Shown here in pieces: positions 30,274 through 38,854 of a stretch of 64,000 bases of DNA. Within the stretch, counting starts at the first letter, position 1. Every line of letters begins with the position of its first letter. The notes beneath the pieces are model-generated. The model was not told the DNA's origin. It made no database searches and worked only from the letters and a program-made list of their open reading frames with translations. A program made the position numbers and the translations under genes. This DNA comes from Streptomyces sp. NBC_00414 (GTDB lineage: Bacteria; Actinomycetota; Actinomycetes; Streptomycetales; Streptomycetaceae). Location: NCBI RefSeq assembly GCF_036038375.1, contig NZ_CP107935.1, positions 1,860,001 through 1,924,000 of the forward strand, read 5' to 3'.

Positions 30274-32109
30274 TCAGCGGGTGACCAGGACGTCGACGAC
30301 GGCTGTGGTGCCCTCCGACACGGCCTTGAGGGCGCGTTCGAGCGCGGGCGCGAGGGCGTCCGGCGCGTCGACCGTCTCGGTGTGCATGCCGAACGGCTCG
30401 GCGAACCGCGCCAGTCGGGGCAGCCGGCGCAGGTCGGTACCGAGCCACTCCCCCGTCTCGGCCGCCGCGCCCTCGGGGTAGAACCTGCGGTGGTTGAGGT
30501 TCATCGACTTGTAGACACGGTTGTTGAACACCACGATCAGCAGCGGCAGTTCATAGGTCTTCGAGGCGTCGTACGACGGGATGACCGGGTTGTACGCGAA
30601 GGCGCCGTCGCCGATCGTGAGGACCACCGGGCGCTCCCGGGCGGCGAGTTTGACGCCGAGCGCGACCGCGATGCCCTGGCCCAGTCCGCCCTGCACGTAG
30701 AAGTACGAGTCGGGCGCGTCGGTCCGGACGTGGCGCCTGACGACACGGCTGTGGGTGATGGTCTCGTCGACGACGATGCCGTCCCGGCCGTGCAGCAGTT
30801 CGCGCAGGGTGGCGGCGACGAGGACGGGGTCGACGCCGTCGGACCGTCCCCGGTCCCCTCCCTCGGCGGTCCGGGCGGAGGCGGGCGTCTCCGCGGCCTT
30901 CGTCTCCGCGGCGGCGATCGCGGCCCGCTCGGAACGGTGCCGTTCCTCCTGTGCCGTACGACGGATCGCCACCGCGGTCCCGTCGAGGCCCTTCGCCCGC
31001 TCGGCCAGCTGGCGCAGGGTGTTGGTCACCTCACCCTCCAGGTACCTGTCGGCGAACAGGACTTGGTAGACGACGTGCGGGCGCTGCGGCACCTCGTCGA
31101 TGACGACGACCCGTGCCCGGGAGGGGCGGCGGGACGGCGGGTAGAAGGGGGCGCGGCAGTTGACGAGGAGGATGAGGTCCGCGTCGTCCATCCACGGCCC
31201 GATGCCGCTGCCGGCATGCAACGGATGGCTGCGCGGGAAGTTGCCGCAGACCGCCGAGTCGGGCTCGACGACCGGGAGGCTCCATGCCTCGGCGAAGGCG
31301 ACCAGCGCTTCGAAGCCGCCCTCCTCACGGCCCGCCGTCTCGGTCACGATCACCGGGTTGCGGGCTTCCCGGATCAGCCGCGCGACCTGGTCGACCTGCT
31401 CGGGCGAGCTGTGGGTGGAGCCCGGCGGCACGACGGGGTGGGCCTCCCGGCCGTCCCACTCCTCAAGGAGGATCTCCAGCGGGATGTTCAGGTACGCCGG
31501 TCCCGCCGGTGCCCGCCAGGCCAGTTCCGCGGCCCGCGTGATCATGGTGGGCAGGGTGTGGACGCTCGCGGCCTCGGTGGCCCACTTGGTGAAGGGCCGG
31601 GCGACGCCGTGCGGGCCGCCCACGATGGAGAGGTTGCGGTACCACTGGCCGCCGGGGTCCTGGCCGGGTCCGTCGCCGTACGTGGTCGACTCCGAGGAGG
31701 CCACCACCATGGGGACGCCCGCGAGCAGCGCCCCGTGCACGGCCATGGAGCCCTGCAGCAGCCCGGGGGCCGCGTGCAGCAGCACGCCCTGGGGGCGGCG
31801 CCTGAGCAGACCGTAGCCGGTGGCCATGCCGACGGCGACGGTCTCGTGCGTCAGGTCGAGGTACGCGGGACAGGGCAGCCCGTCCCGATGGCGGCGGGCG
31901 AGGGACTCCCACACCGGGGCCCACTCGGACCCCGACGAGCAGAAGAGGTGGTCGGCGCCGGCGGCGGCGAAGGCGGTGACGAGAGCGTCTCCGCCGTCGG
32001 CTCCCGGGGGACCGGTCGTGCCGGTCTTCTCCGAGGGCGCCTCTGAAGGCGTCTTCGAAGGCGTCTCTGATGACATCTCCGGTGGCATCTCTGACATCTC
32101 TGGTGACAT
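30274..32109 (-). CDS. ThDP-dependent decarboxylase, benzoylformate decarboxylase/acetolactate synthase family
   Basis: A 611-residue three-domain thiamine-diphosphate enzyme. The catalytic Glu of the PYR domain sits in LDLTHETVAVGMA (near residue 90) and the ThDP/Mg motif GDGAFAYNP, with the distal NN, near residue 500. It likely decarboxylates a 2-oxo acid to an aldehyde. The first about 35 residues are a low-complexity Met/Ser/Glu/Pro/Thr repeat encoded by ATGTCN-CCNGAG-like repeats. Several in-frame ATGs make the true start uncertain; 32109 is given because GAGGA precedes it. It is flanked by Ldh2, amidohydrolase, LhgO-type oxidase and aldehyde dehydrogenase genes. Confidence 0.85.
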   Translation of the reverse strand: MSPEMSEMPPEMSSETPSKTPSEAPSEKTGTTGPPGADGGDALVTAFAAAGADHLFCSSGSEWAPVWESLARRHRDGLPCPAYLDLTHETVAVGMATGYGLLRRRPQGVLLHAAPGLLQGSMAVHGALLAGVPMVVASSESTTYGDGPGQDPGGQWYRNLSIVGGPHGVARPFTKWATEAASVHTLPTMITRAAELAWRAPAGPAYLNIPLEILLEEWDGREAHPVVPPGSTHSSPEQVDQVARLIREARNPVIVTETAGREEGGFEALVAFAEAWSLPVVEPDSAVCGNFPRSHPLHAGSGIGPWMDDADLILLVNCRAPFYPPSRRPSRARVVVIDEVPQRPHVVYQVLFADRYLEGEVTNTLRQLAERAKGLDGTAVAIRRTAQEERHRSERAAIAAAETKAAETPASARTAEGGDRGRSDGVDPVLVAATLRELLHGRDGIVVDETITHSRVVRRHVRTDAPDSYFYVQGGLGQGIAVALGVKLAARERPVVLTIGDGAFAYNPVIPSYDASKTYELPLLIVVFNNRVYKSMNLNHRRFYPEGAAAETGEWLGTDLRRLPRLARFAEPFGMHTETVDAPDALAPALERALKAVSEGTTAVVDVLVTR

Positions 32110-32122
32110 CTCCGGTGGTTCC

Positions 32123-32983
32123 TCAGCCCTCGATCGGCCAGTTCAGGACCTCGGAGATACCTCGACCCATGATCCATTCGAGCTCTTCGGGCGTGAAGTC
32201 CCAGTGCTTGGTGAACTGCTCGATGGTGTCGGTGTAGGTGATGCCGTGGCCGAGCAGCCGCGTGATGTCGGTGCCGTAGAAGCAGCGCTGCGGCCCCATC
32301 CTGTCGACCATCTCGCGTACGTACTTCTGGATGTTGTTGTTCGGGAAGGGCTGCGTGGAGTAGCCCGGGAGCGCCGAGAGCTTCACGTGGATGTTCGGGT
32401 GGGCGGCGAGGTCGGCGGTCTCCTGGACCCAGTAGCCGATCGCGTCGTCGACGCAGCGGGCCATGATGCCCATGTGATCGATGATGATCTTCAACTCGGG
32501 GTGCTTGGCGGCGATCTCGCCGAGTTCGCGCTTCCAGATCGGGGCGTGGACCATCGTCGGGATGCGCAGCTCCTCGGCGATCGGCCAGTACCAGTCGTTG
32601 GTGCCGTCGATCATCCAGTTGCGGTCGATCGGCCGGTGGAAGGTGAGCCGGGTGCCCTTCACATGCGGGTTCTGCGCGAAGTCGGCCAGCAGCGCCTTGC
32701 CCTCCTCGGGCTTGTTCTGCGGGATGCGGGCCATGATGCCGAAGCGGTCCGGGTGCGCCTCGCACGCCTCCAGCGCGTAGTCGATGCGGTCGCCCTCCCA
32801 GGACGGCGGCAGGATCAGCGCCCGGTTGACGCCGGCCTCGTCCATCAGCTCCAGGGCCTCCTCGTACGAGAAGGGGTCCTCGCGGTGGCCGTTGAGGCGG
32901 ATGCGCTCACGCGCGCCGGGGACCCAGGGGCGGTCCGGGGTCTCTTCCTTCCAGATGTGGATCTGTGTGTCGACGACGAACAT
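32123..32983 (-). CDS. Amidohydrolase-2 family metal-dependent hydrolase
   Basis: A 286-residue TIM-barrel hydrolase of the amidohydrolase-2 superfamily, which includes 2-pyrone-4,6-dicarboxylate lactonase and ACMSD-like decarboxylases. Visible features are the metal-type DTQIHIW (residues 4-10), MVHAPIW, IIIDHMG and the C-terminal YGTDITR with the late catalytic Asp. The ATG at 32983 has AGGAG eight bases upstream; the open frame continues to 33166 but that part is not family-like. A ring-lactone hydrolase or decarboxylase role would suit the aromatic catabolism genes around it, but this is inference. Confidence 0.85.
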   Translation of the reverse strand: MFVVDTQIHIWKEETPDRPWVPGARERIRLNGHREDPFSYEEALELMDEAGVNRALILPPSWEGDRIDYALEACEAHPDRFGIMARIPQNKPEEGKALLADFAQNPHVKGTRLTFHRPIDRNWMIDGTNDWYWPIAEELRIPTMVHAPIWKRELGEIAAKHPELKIIIDHMGIMARCVDDAIGYWVQETADLAAHPNIHVKLSALPGYSTQPFPNNNIQKYVREMVDRMGPQRCFYGTDITRLLGHGITYTDTIEQFTKHWDFTPEELEWIMGRGISEVLNWPIEG

Positions 32984-33227
32984 GGCTTCAACTCCTGCGC
33001 TTGTACGGGCTGTTGACAGGCTGCCGAGCGGGTCGGCGAGGTGGTGCGGGAGGAACGCTAGGCGGGAGGTGAGGCCCTGCGGAGAGCTGGGGACGCAAGC
33101 TGTTGTTGCGCGAAAAGCCCCTCTGCGCAGGGCGTTCAGCGGTTGCTCCGGGCGTCGGTCGGACATCGGTCAAGCACTGGCGGTCAGGAATTGGTCGGCC
33201 GTCGCTCAGGCGCTGGTCCGCCATGGG
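32984..33227. other. Intergenic region with degenerate short repeats
   Basis: No convincing gene. Between about 33140 and 33235 a motif like GGTCRGGNATCGGTC recurs imperfectly several times (GTCGGACATCGGTCAAG, GGTCAGGAATTGGTCGG, GGGTCAGGCATCGGTG). It may be decayed tandem sequence or a regulator-binding array. Confidence 0.4.
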
Positions 33228-34472
33228 TCAGGCATCGGTGTCGTCGGCGAAGACGGCGTCGGCGATGTGTCCGGCGATCGCCATGGAGGCGGTCGCGGCC
33301 GGTGAGGGGGCGTTGCGGACGGCGGTGACCCGGCCCGCCCGGTGGACGCGGAAGTCGTCGACGAGCGTGCCGTCCCGGTCCAGGGCCTGGGCGCGGACAC
33401 CGGCTCCGCCGCGCACGACGTCACGGACACCGACGCCCGGGACGTACGCCTGCGCGTCCTTCATGAAGGCCGCCGTGGAGAGGGAGCCGCGGTACTCCCG
33501 GACGCCTGTCCGCCAGTGCCGGGCGGCCATCCGCCAGGCGCCGGGGTAGGCGGCGAGTCCCGCGAGGTCCCTCGCCGAGATCCTGCCGCGCGTGTATCCC
33601 TCTCTGGCCAGGGCCAGGACGGCGTTCGGGCCGACCTCGACCGAGCCGTCGACACGCGGGGTGAAGTGCACGCCGAGGAAGGGGTAACGCGGGTCGGGCA
33701 CCGGGTAGATCAGGCCTCGTACGAGATCGGTCCTGTCCGGCTTCAGGAGCATGTACTCGCCGCGGAACGGGACGATCCGCGGCTCCGGCCTGCCCTGGGC
33801 CAGCCTCGCCACGGTGTCCGAGTGCAGCCCCGCGCACAGGACCAGCCGGTCGACGCGGATCGGGCCCCGACCCAACCGTTCCTTGTCCTGCTCCTGGGCT
33901 GAGGTCACCTCGATACCGCCCGGGACGCCGGTGATCGAGGTGACGGGGTAACCCAGCCGGATCTCGCCGCCCGAGGACTCGATGTCCTCGGCGAACCTCC
34001 GGGCGATCGCCCGGTAGTCGGTGATCGCGGTGCGCGGGGAGTACAGGGCCGCGATGCCGCCCGCGTTGGGCTCGATCTCCCTGATCTCCTTCTCGGAGAC
34101 CTTCCGCAGCTCGGGCACGTGGTTGTTCCCGGCCCGCTCGTAGAGGTTCTCCATCCGGCCCAGCTCGTCCTCGCGCACGGCCAGGACGAGCTTGCCGATC
34201 TCCTCGTACGGGAGCCTGTGCTCCTGGCAGTACTCGCGCAGCAGGGAGACACCGCGCACGCACAGTTCGGCCTTGAGACTGCCCGGTGCGTAGTAGATCC
34301 CGGCGTGTACGACGCCCGAGTTGTGCCCGGTCTGGTGGGCGGCGACCTCGGGCTCCTTCTCCAGTACGACCACCCGGGTGCCGGGGCGGCGCAGGGCGAT
34401 CTCGCGGCCCGTGGCCAGGCCCACGATGCCGGCCCCGACGACGCCGACGGTCTCGTCAGCCACGGGACTCAC
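33228..34472 (-). CDS. FAD-dependent L-2-hydroxyglutarate oxidase-like protein (LhgO family)
   Basis: A 414-residue DAO-superfamily flavoenzyme close to LhgO/L2HGDH. Motifs: FAD dinucleotide site GVVGAGIVGLATG (near residue 9), the family segment HNSGVVHAGIYY (near 50) and the C-terminal NAPSPAATASMAIAG. It would oxidise an L-2-hydroxy acid to a 2-oxo acid with electron transfer to quinone or O2. The GTG at 34472 is preceded by GGAG seven bases upstream. It overlaps the upstream aldehyde dehydrogenase by 17 bases, so the two are co-translated. True LhgO activity is not certain because the operon handles another compound. Confidence 0.85.
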   Translation of the reverse strand: MSPVADETVGVVGAGIVGLATGREIALRRPGTRVVVLEKEPEVAAHQTGHNSGVVHAGIYYAPGSLKAELCVRGVSLLREYCQEHRLPYEEIGKLVLAVREDELGRMENLYERAGNNHVPELRKVSEKEIREIEPNAGGIAALYSPRTAITDYRAIARRFAEDIESSGGEIRLGYPVTSITGVPGGIEVTSAQEQDKERLGRGPIRVDRLVLCAGLHSDTVARLAQGRPEPRIVPFRGEYMLLKPDRTDLVRGLIYPVPDPRYPFLGVHFTPRVDGSVEVGPNAVLALAREGYTRGRISARDLAGLAAYPGAWRMAARHWRTGVREYRGSLSTAAFMKDAQAYVPGVGVRDVVRGGAGVRAQALDRDGTLVDDFRVHRAGRVTAVRNAPSPAATASMAIAGHIADAVFADDTDA

Positions 34473-35940
34473 GGATCCGCTCCGCGGCATCGGGCGCGCC
34501 GATGTGGACGGCGACCGTCTTCACGCGCGTCGAGAAGCGCAGGACCTCCTCGCCCTGCTCCTTGTAGGCCGTTCCGGAGTCGTGGAAGCCGCCGAAGGGC
34601 AGATGGACGTCCCAGCCGGTGGTCGTGGTGTTGACCGCGATCTGCCCGCACTCGGCCTCGTCCGCGAAGCGGTACGCCGAGGCGAGGTCACGGGTGAAGA
34701 CGGCCGCGGCGAGGCCGAGGTCCGAGTCGTTGACCGCGTCGACGGCCTGCGTGAAGTCGTCGACCGCGAGGACCACGAGGACCGGTCCGAAGACCTCCTC
34801 GCGCCAGATCGCCGTGCCGGGGGTGACGTCGGTGAGCACGGTCGGCTGTACGTAGCAGCCGTGCGCCCGCTCCCCCGCGGTGTCGGGCCCGCCGCCCGTG
34901 AGGACCGCGGCGCCCTCCTCGACGGCCCTGCCCAGGTCCGCGAGGACGCTGTCGCGCCGTTCGGGGCTCGACAGCGGGCACAGGGTGGTGGCGGGGTCGC
35001 CGCCCGGCCCGATCCTGAGTTGCTCCACCTCGACGACCAGCAGCCGGGTGAACTCCTCGTACACGGGCCGTTCGACGACGACCCGGCTGGTCGCGGTGCA
35101 ACGCTGCCCGGCCTGTCCGAAGGAGGCGGCGACGACCGTCTTCGCGGCGGCCGGCAGGTCGGCGTCCCGCAGGACCACGGAGGCGTTCTTGCCGCCCAGC
35201 TCACCCTGGAAGCGGACGTTGCGGTCGGCGAGCCTGTGGCGGATGCGGGCCCCGACGGCGTTGGAGCCGGTGAAGGTGATGCCGACGATCCGCGGGTCGT
35301 CGAGGAGCGCCTCCTCGATCTCGGCCGTTCGGCCCGTGACCACGTTCAGGACACCGGCGGGCAGCCCCGCCTCGTGCAGGGCGCGGGCGAAGTGCAGTCC
35401 CGCCAGCGGGGTTTCGGTGGCCGGTTTGAACACGGCCGTGTTGCCGGCCGCGAGCAGCGGGGCGAGCTTGCGGGCCGGGGTGATCAGCGGGTCGTTCCAG
35501 GGACTGATCACGAGGATCACGCCGATGGGTTCGCGCTGGGTGTGGGTGCGGTGGTTCGGCCGTGCGTCGTGCAGGAGGGTGCCGTAGCCCTGGCGGGCGA
35601 GCCCGGCGTAGTACTCCAGGAAGTCGGCGGACTTGAGGGTCTCGCCGGTCGCCTCGGCCAGGGTCTTGCCGTTCTCGGCGGTGACGTCGGCGGCGATCTC
35701 CTCGACCCGGTCGCGGATCAGCCGGGCCGCGCCGGTGAGGATCCGGGCCCGTTCGAAGGGGCTGGTGCGCTTCCAGCCGGCGAAGGCCCGTTCGGCGTGG
35801 TCGTAGGCCCGGGTGACGTCCTTGGCGGCGAGGGCGGGGACGCGGGCGATCGGCGCTCGGACGTCGGCCGGGTCGTGGACGTCGATCCACTCGCCGGTCG
35901 CCACCCACTCCCCGCCGGAGAGGACTTCGACAGTACGCAT
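34456..35940 (-). CDS. Aldehyde dehydrogenase (benzaldehyde/vanillin dehydrogenase type)
   Basis: A 494-residue NAD(P)-dependent aldehyde dehydrogenase. Landmarks are VISPWNDPL, KPATETP, the nucleotide loop FTGSNAVG, general base Glu in FQGELGGKNA and nucleophile Cys in GQAGQRCTA. The ATG at 35940 has a GGAAG site; the open frame runs on to 36135 but without family similarity. In the mandelate-like reading of this cluster it would oxidise the aldehyde released by the ThDP decarboxylase. Confidence 0.9.
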   Translation of the reverse strand: MRTVEVLSGGEWVATGEWIDVHDPADVRAPIARVPALAAKDVTRAYDHAERAFAGWKRTSPFERARILTGAARLIRDRVEEIAADVTAENGKTLAEATGETLKSADFLEYYAGLARQGYGTLLHDARPNHRTHTQREPIGVILVISPWNDPLITPARKLAPLLAAGNTAVFKPATETPLAGLHFARALHEAGLPAGVLNVVTGRTAEIEEALLDDPRIVGITFTGSNAVGARIRHRLADRNVRFQGELGGKNASVVLRDADLPAAAKTVVAASFGQAGQRCTATSRVVVERPVYEEFTRLLVVEVEQLRIGPGGDPATTLCPLSSPERRDSVLADLGRAVEEGAAVLTGGGPDTAGERAHGCYVQPTVLTDVTPGTAIWREEVFGPVLVVLAVDDFTQAVDAVNDSDLGLAAAVFTRDLASAYRFADEAECGQIAVNTTTTGWDVHLPFGGFHDSGTAYKEQGEEVLRFSTRVKTVAVHIGAPDAAERIRESRG

Positions 35941-36133
35941 GAGGTTCACTTCCTTGGTCGCGGGCCGGATGCGACAACACACCATGGCGGGAGGTGCCAC
36001 CAGTCCCGTGGCGGCAGTCATTGCTTGCGCCTCGCGCGGGTCGGCGGGCGGTTGATCCATGCTGGAATCAGCAGGCCGGAGGGCATGCGTGACGCCCTCC
36101 GGCCGCCGTGACACACCGAGGAGAGAGACCGAC

Positions 36134-36421
36134 ATGGCCTACGCAGTCATCGCCCGCTACCGCTGCGAGCCCGCCGACGAGGCCGCGGTGCGTGCCGCCC
36201 TGTTGCAGGTGCGCGGGCTCACGCGTGCGGAACCCGCCAACGAGGTGTACGAGGTGCACTCCGTGGTGGACGAGCCCGGCGGCCTTCTGTTGTACGAGAG
36301 GTACGCCGACCGGGACGGGTTCGAGGCGCACAAGGCGGCGGACCACTTCCAGGAGCTGATCGTCCGGACGGTGTGGCCGCTGCTGACGGACCGGTCGGTC
36401 ACCTTTGCGGAGGTGCTGTAG
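36134..36421 (+). CDS. Small antibiotic-biosynthesis-monooxygenase (ABM/YgiN) domain protein
   Basis: A 95-residue dimeric alpha/beta-barrel (ABM) protein, similar to YgiN-type quinol monooxygenases and cofactor-free oxygenases. Family pattern: YAVIARYRCEP at the start, then EVYEVHSVVDEP and LLYERYADRDGFEAHKAADH. ATG at 36134 with GAGGAGAG upstream. It is the only rightward gene within the leftward catabolic run, divergent from the aldehyde dehydrogenase and convergent with the MetE-like gene. It could oxidise or protect a phenolic or quinol intermediate. Confidence 0.8.
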   Translation: MAYAVIARYRCEPADEAAVRAALLQVRGLTRAEPANEVYEVHSVVDEPGGLLLYERYADRDGFEAHKAADHFQELIVRTVWPLLTDRSVTFAEVL

Positions 36422-36459
36422 CGGCTGCTGCAGCGACCGGCCGGGGGCGCCCGGGGCTG

Positions 36460-37455
36460 CTAGAACTCGTTGCCCCAGCAGTAACGGGCCAGGGTTTCCA
36501 CCAGGACCAGTTTTCGGCGCTGTTCCTCGGCGCTGAGCAGTGGCCTGCTCGCCACGTCCGCGAAGCCCCGGGACGGGGACAGGGCCGCGTCCTCAAGGTC
36601 CTTCACCTCGGCCGCCGCGTCGATGCGGGCCAGCACCGTGTCGAGGTCCTCCAGTTCGGGCACGGTCGCGTCCACCACTCCCAGGCAGACGTCCCGGTCC
36701 TCCGGCAGCGCCCTGAGCAGGTCGAGTTCGGCCGCGGTCCCCTGGTCGAACGGCAGGATCCAGCGGTCGGCCGCGACCTCGCCGTACAGGCGCTCGGCGC
36801 GGGCCCGGTCCACCGCCGCGGGTGCGGTCCAGCCGGGTGCCACACCGATGCGTACGCCTTCGGGGCGCTCGTCCAGCCGTACCGCCGACGCCTCCACCGC
36901 GAGGGCGTCCTCGAAGGACAGGGCTCCGGGGTCGGCGGGTTCTGTCGCCAACTGGGTCAGCAGGAGTGGGTTGTTGAGCTGGATCAGGCGGACGCCCCGG
37001 GAGACCAGCAGGGCAATCTCCGCCCGGATGATCTCAGCGAGCGCCTCGCCCAACTCACGGGCGGAGGAGGGGCCGAGGCCCGGCCGGTACGTGGTGGCGG
37101 CGAGGTACGCCGCAGAGGGCAGCGTCACCTTCGGCGCGATAACCGTCAGCCCGGCGAGCCGTCCGGCCCAGTCCGCGACCAGCGGACCGTTCGGCTTGGG
37201 GAGGGATTCGGCGACCCAGCGGACCAGACCGTCGGAGCCCGTCCCGTCCGTACGCCGGAATCCTGAGACGGTGTCAAGAACCGCGCTGCGGAAGTCCTCC
37301 CGCGGGAAGTCGCCGTCGGTCACGACGGTGGAGCGCAGCCGGCGCTGGAGGGCGACCACGTCCTCGACCGCCTGCTGTACGCCGATCGCGGCGAGGTCGG
37401 GCGGCCGGACCAGGCTGCCGTGGTGGTCGATGCGGTAGTTGTACGTGTCGGCCAT
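36460..37455 (-). CDS. MetE C-terminal-fold protein lacking the zinc ligands
   Basis: A 331-residue TIM-barrel protein related to the C-terminal half of cobalamin-independent methionine synthase and YxjG-type paralogues (TLPSAAYLA near residue 112, LGVVDATVPELED near 260). The metal-binding signatures are gone: the usual IDEP reads QLNNP, the HxCxGN region reads GVAPGW, and the late CGF reads SRGF. It should not activate a thiol by zinc as methionine synthases do. ATG start three bases after the GlcG/HbpS stop, so the two are co-transcribed. Function unknown; a lyase or transferase in the surrounding catabolic pathway is possible. Confidence 0.8.
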   Translation of the reverse strand: MADTYNYRIDHHGSLVRPPDLAAIGVQQAVEDVVALQRRLRSTVVTDGDFPREDFRSAVLDTVSGFRRTDGTGSDGLVRWVAESLPKPNGPLVADWAGRLAGLTVIAPKVTLPSAAYLAATTYRPGLGPSSARELGEALAEIIRAEIALLVSRGVRLIQLNNPLLLTQLATEPADPGALSFEDALAVEASAVRLDERPEGVRIGVAPGWTAPAAVDRARAERLYGEVAADRWILPFDQGTAAELDLLRALPEDRDVCLGVVDATVPELEDLDTVLARIDAAAEVKDLEDAALSPSRGFADVASRPLLSAEEQRRKLVLVETLARYCWGNEF

Positions 37456-37458
37456 GGT

Positions 37459-37935
37459 TCACGCCTCCTTTCCGGACGGCGCGGGCGTGCCCGCGACGCC
37501 CCAGGCGGCGAACTCCAGCTCGTAGCCGAGGGATCGGAGGACCTCCTCGGCGATCCGCTGGTCCTCGTCCGCCGTACCGCCCGCGATGCCGAGGCCGCCG
37601 ATGATCTCGCCGGCCCTCTTGATGGCGAGGCTGCCCTCGGTGGCCATGATCGGCAGGGCGGCACCCGGGAGTTGGGAGAGCTGGGCGAAGAAGACCGGCT
37701 GGCTCTCCTGCCATTTCTTCAGCATCGTGCCGGGGCGCTGCATGATCGCCGCGGTGTAGGCCTTGGCGCGTGCGATGTCCGGGGTGAGGGGGCGGGCGCC
37801 GTCCGGGCGGCGGATGGCGATGGGGAATCCGCCCGCGTCCACCACGGCGACACTCACCGCTTTCCCGATCGCCTGGGCGCGCTGGTGGGCGGCGTCGATG
37901 ATCTCCTCGGCGGCGTCCAGGGTCAGGGGGTTCAT
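37459..37935 (-). CDS. GlcG/HbpS-family protein
   Basis: A 158-residue single-domain protein of the GlcG/HbpS/PduO-C family, known from heme-binding HbpS of Streptomyces and from glycolate and propanediol loci. Features: VSVAVVDAGGFPIAIRRPDG near residue 27 and GGLGIAGGTADEDQRIAEE near 113. No export signal, unlike secreted HbpS. Its ATG overlaps the alpha/beta-hydrolase stop (ATGA) and it is followed by the MetE-like gene. Role in the pathway not known. Confidence 0.85.
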   Translation of the reverse strand: MNPLTLDAAEEIIDAAHQRAQAIGKAVSVAVVDAGGFPIAIRRPDGARPLTPDIARAKAYTAAIMQRPGTMLKKWQESQPVFFAQLSQLPGAALPIMATEGSLAIKRAGEIIGGLGIAGGTADEDQRIAEEVLRSLGYELEFAAWGVAGTPAPSGKEA

Positions 37936-38828
37936 TCGGCTTCTTTCTGTGTGGCGGGGGCCTGTGCGGTGAGGGTGCGGCGCAGGCGGGCGACGGCCGC
38001 GTTGTACGTGTCGGGCGCCTCCCAGTACATGGAGTGCGGGGCTCCCTCGACGATCTCCAGGTGGGAGCCGGGCAGCAGTTCATGGGCGCGGGTCACGGTC
38101 TTCACGCCGAGCACCGCGTCCTGCTCGCCGGCCAGGAAGGCGACCTTGACGCCCGAGTTCTGGATGTCCTCCAGCGACGGGCCGTCGGTGTCGAGGTTGC
38201 GCAGGTCCTGCATCCTGGCGATGTTGAAGGTGCCCATCTGCTGGAACAGGAAGGTCAGATCGGCGCGCTCCCGCTGGAAGCGCCGGGTGAGCAGACGGTC
38301 GATGACCGGCAGCTTGACGGCCTCGGCGCGGTCGGCGGCGGCCAGCTCCTTCAGCTCGGGGTGCGCGATGCCGCCGAGGGAGTGGCCGAGAACGACCGAG
38401 CCGACCCGCCCGGGGCGCAGCAGCGCCGCCCGCAACGCGGCGACGGAGCCGATGGACTGGCCCACGAGCATCACGTCGGTGAGGTCCTCCTGGTCGAGGA
38501 CCGCGACGACGTCACCGGGAAAGTCCTGGCCGTCGAACTCGCGCCTCGCTGAGCCGGTGCCTGAGCCGGAGCCGGTGCCGGTGCCGCTGTCGGAGCCGGT
38601 GCCGCTGTCGGAGCCCGAGCCGGTGTCCAGGCGGGGGCGGTCACGGGGGTCGGACGAGCCGAAGCCGCGCAGATCCACGGTGAGCACCGTGAACTCGGCG
38701 CGCAGCGCGGCCACTTGCTGCCACCAGGCGGCGTGGTGTCCGCCGCTGCCGTGGACGAACAGGATCGCCGGGCCGCTGCCGTGGCGCTCGTAGAAGACGG
38801 CGGTGCCGTCGGAGTCCGCAAAGGGCAT
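37932..38828 (-). CDS. Alpha/beta hydrolase with internal Gly-Ser-Thr repeat
   Basis: A 298-residue alpha/beta-fold hydrolase like meta-cleavage-product or lactone hydrolases. Landmarks: oxyanion FVHGSGGHH (near residue 26), nucleophile elbow LVGQSIGSV (near 120), acid in FLAGEQDAVLG and His in GAPHSMYWE. Between strand 4 (VDLRGFGSSD) and the next helix it carries a 24-residue Gly/Ser/Thr/Asp low-complexity insertion encoded by a hexanucleotide-type repeat at about 38551-38626. ATG 38828 is used; a TTG three codons earlier is possible. Coupled by overlap to the GlcG gene. Confidence 0.88.
   Translation of the reverse strand: MPFADSDGTAVFYERHGSGPAILFVHGSGGHHAAWWQQVAALRAEFTVLTVDLRGFGSSDPRDRPRLDTGSGSDSGTGSDSGTGTGSGSGTGSARREFDGQDFPGDVVAVLDQEDLTDVMLVGQSIGSVAALRAALLRPGRVGSVVLGHSLGGIAHPELKELAAADRAEAVKLPVIDRLLTRRFQRERADLTFLFQQMGTFNIARMQDLRNLDTDGPSLEDIQNSGVKVAFLAGEQDAVLGVKTVTRAHELLPGSHLEIVEGAPHSMYWEAPDTYNAAVARLRRTLTAQAPATQKEAE
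38551..38626. repeat. In-gene hexanucleotide-type repeat (GAGCCGGTGCCG units)
   Basis: The plus strand shows GAGCCGGTGCC, GAGCCGGAGCCGGTGCCG and two copies of GTGCCGCTGTCGGAGCC in succession. The repeat stays in frame and encodes the Gly-Ser/Thr stretch of the alpha/beta hydrolase. Length is likely variable between strains. Confidence 0.75.
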
Positions 38829-38854
38829 AGGGGTCAACTCTCTTGTCTACAACG

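Noticed and set aside
29098..32046. 982-codon plus-strand open frame
   Set aside because: It is the complement of the Ldh2 and ThDP enzyme genes and has no domain of its own.
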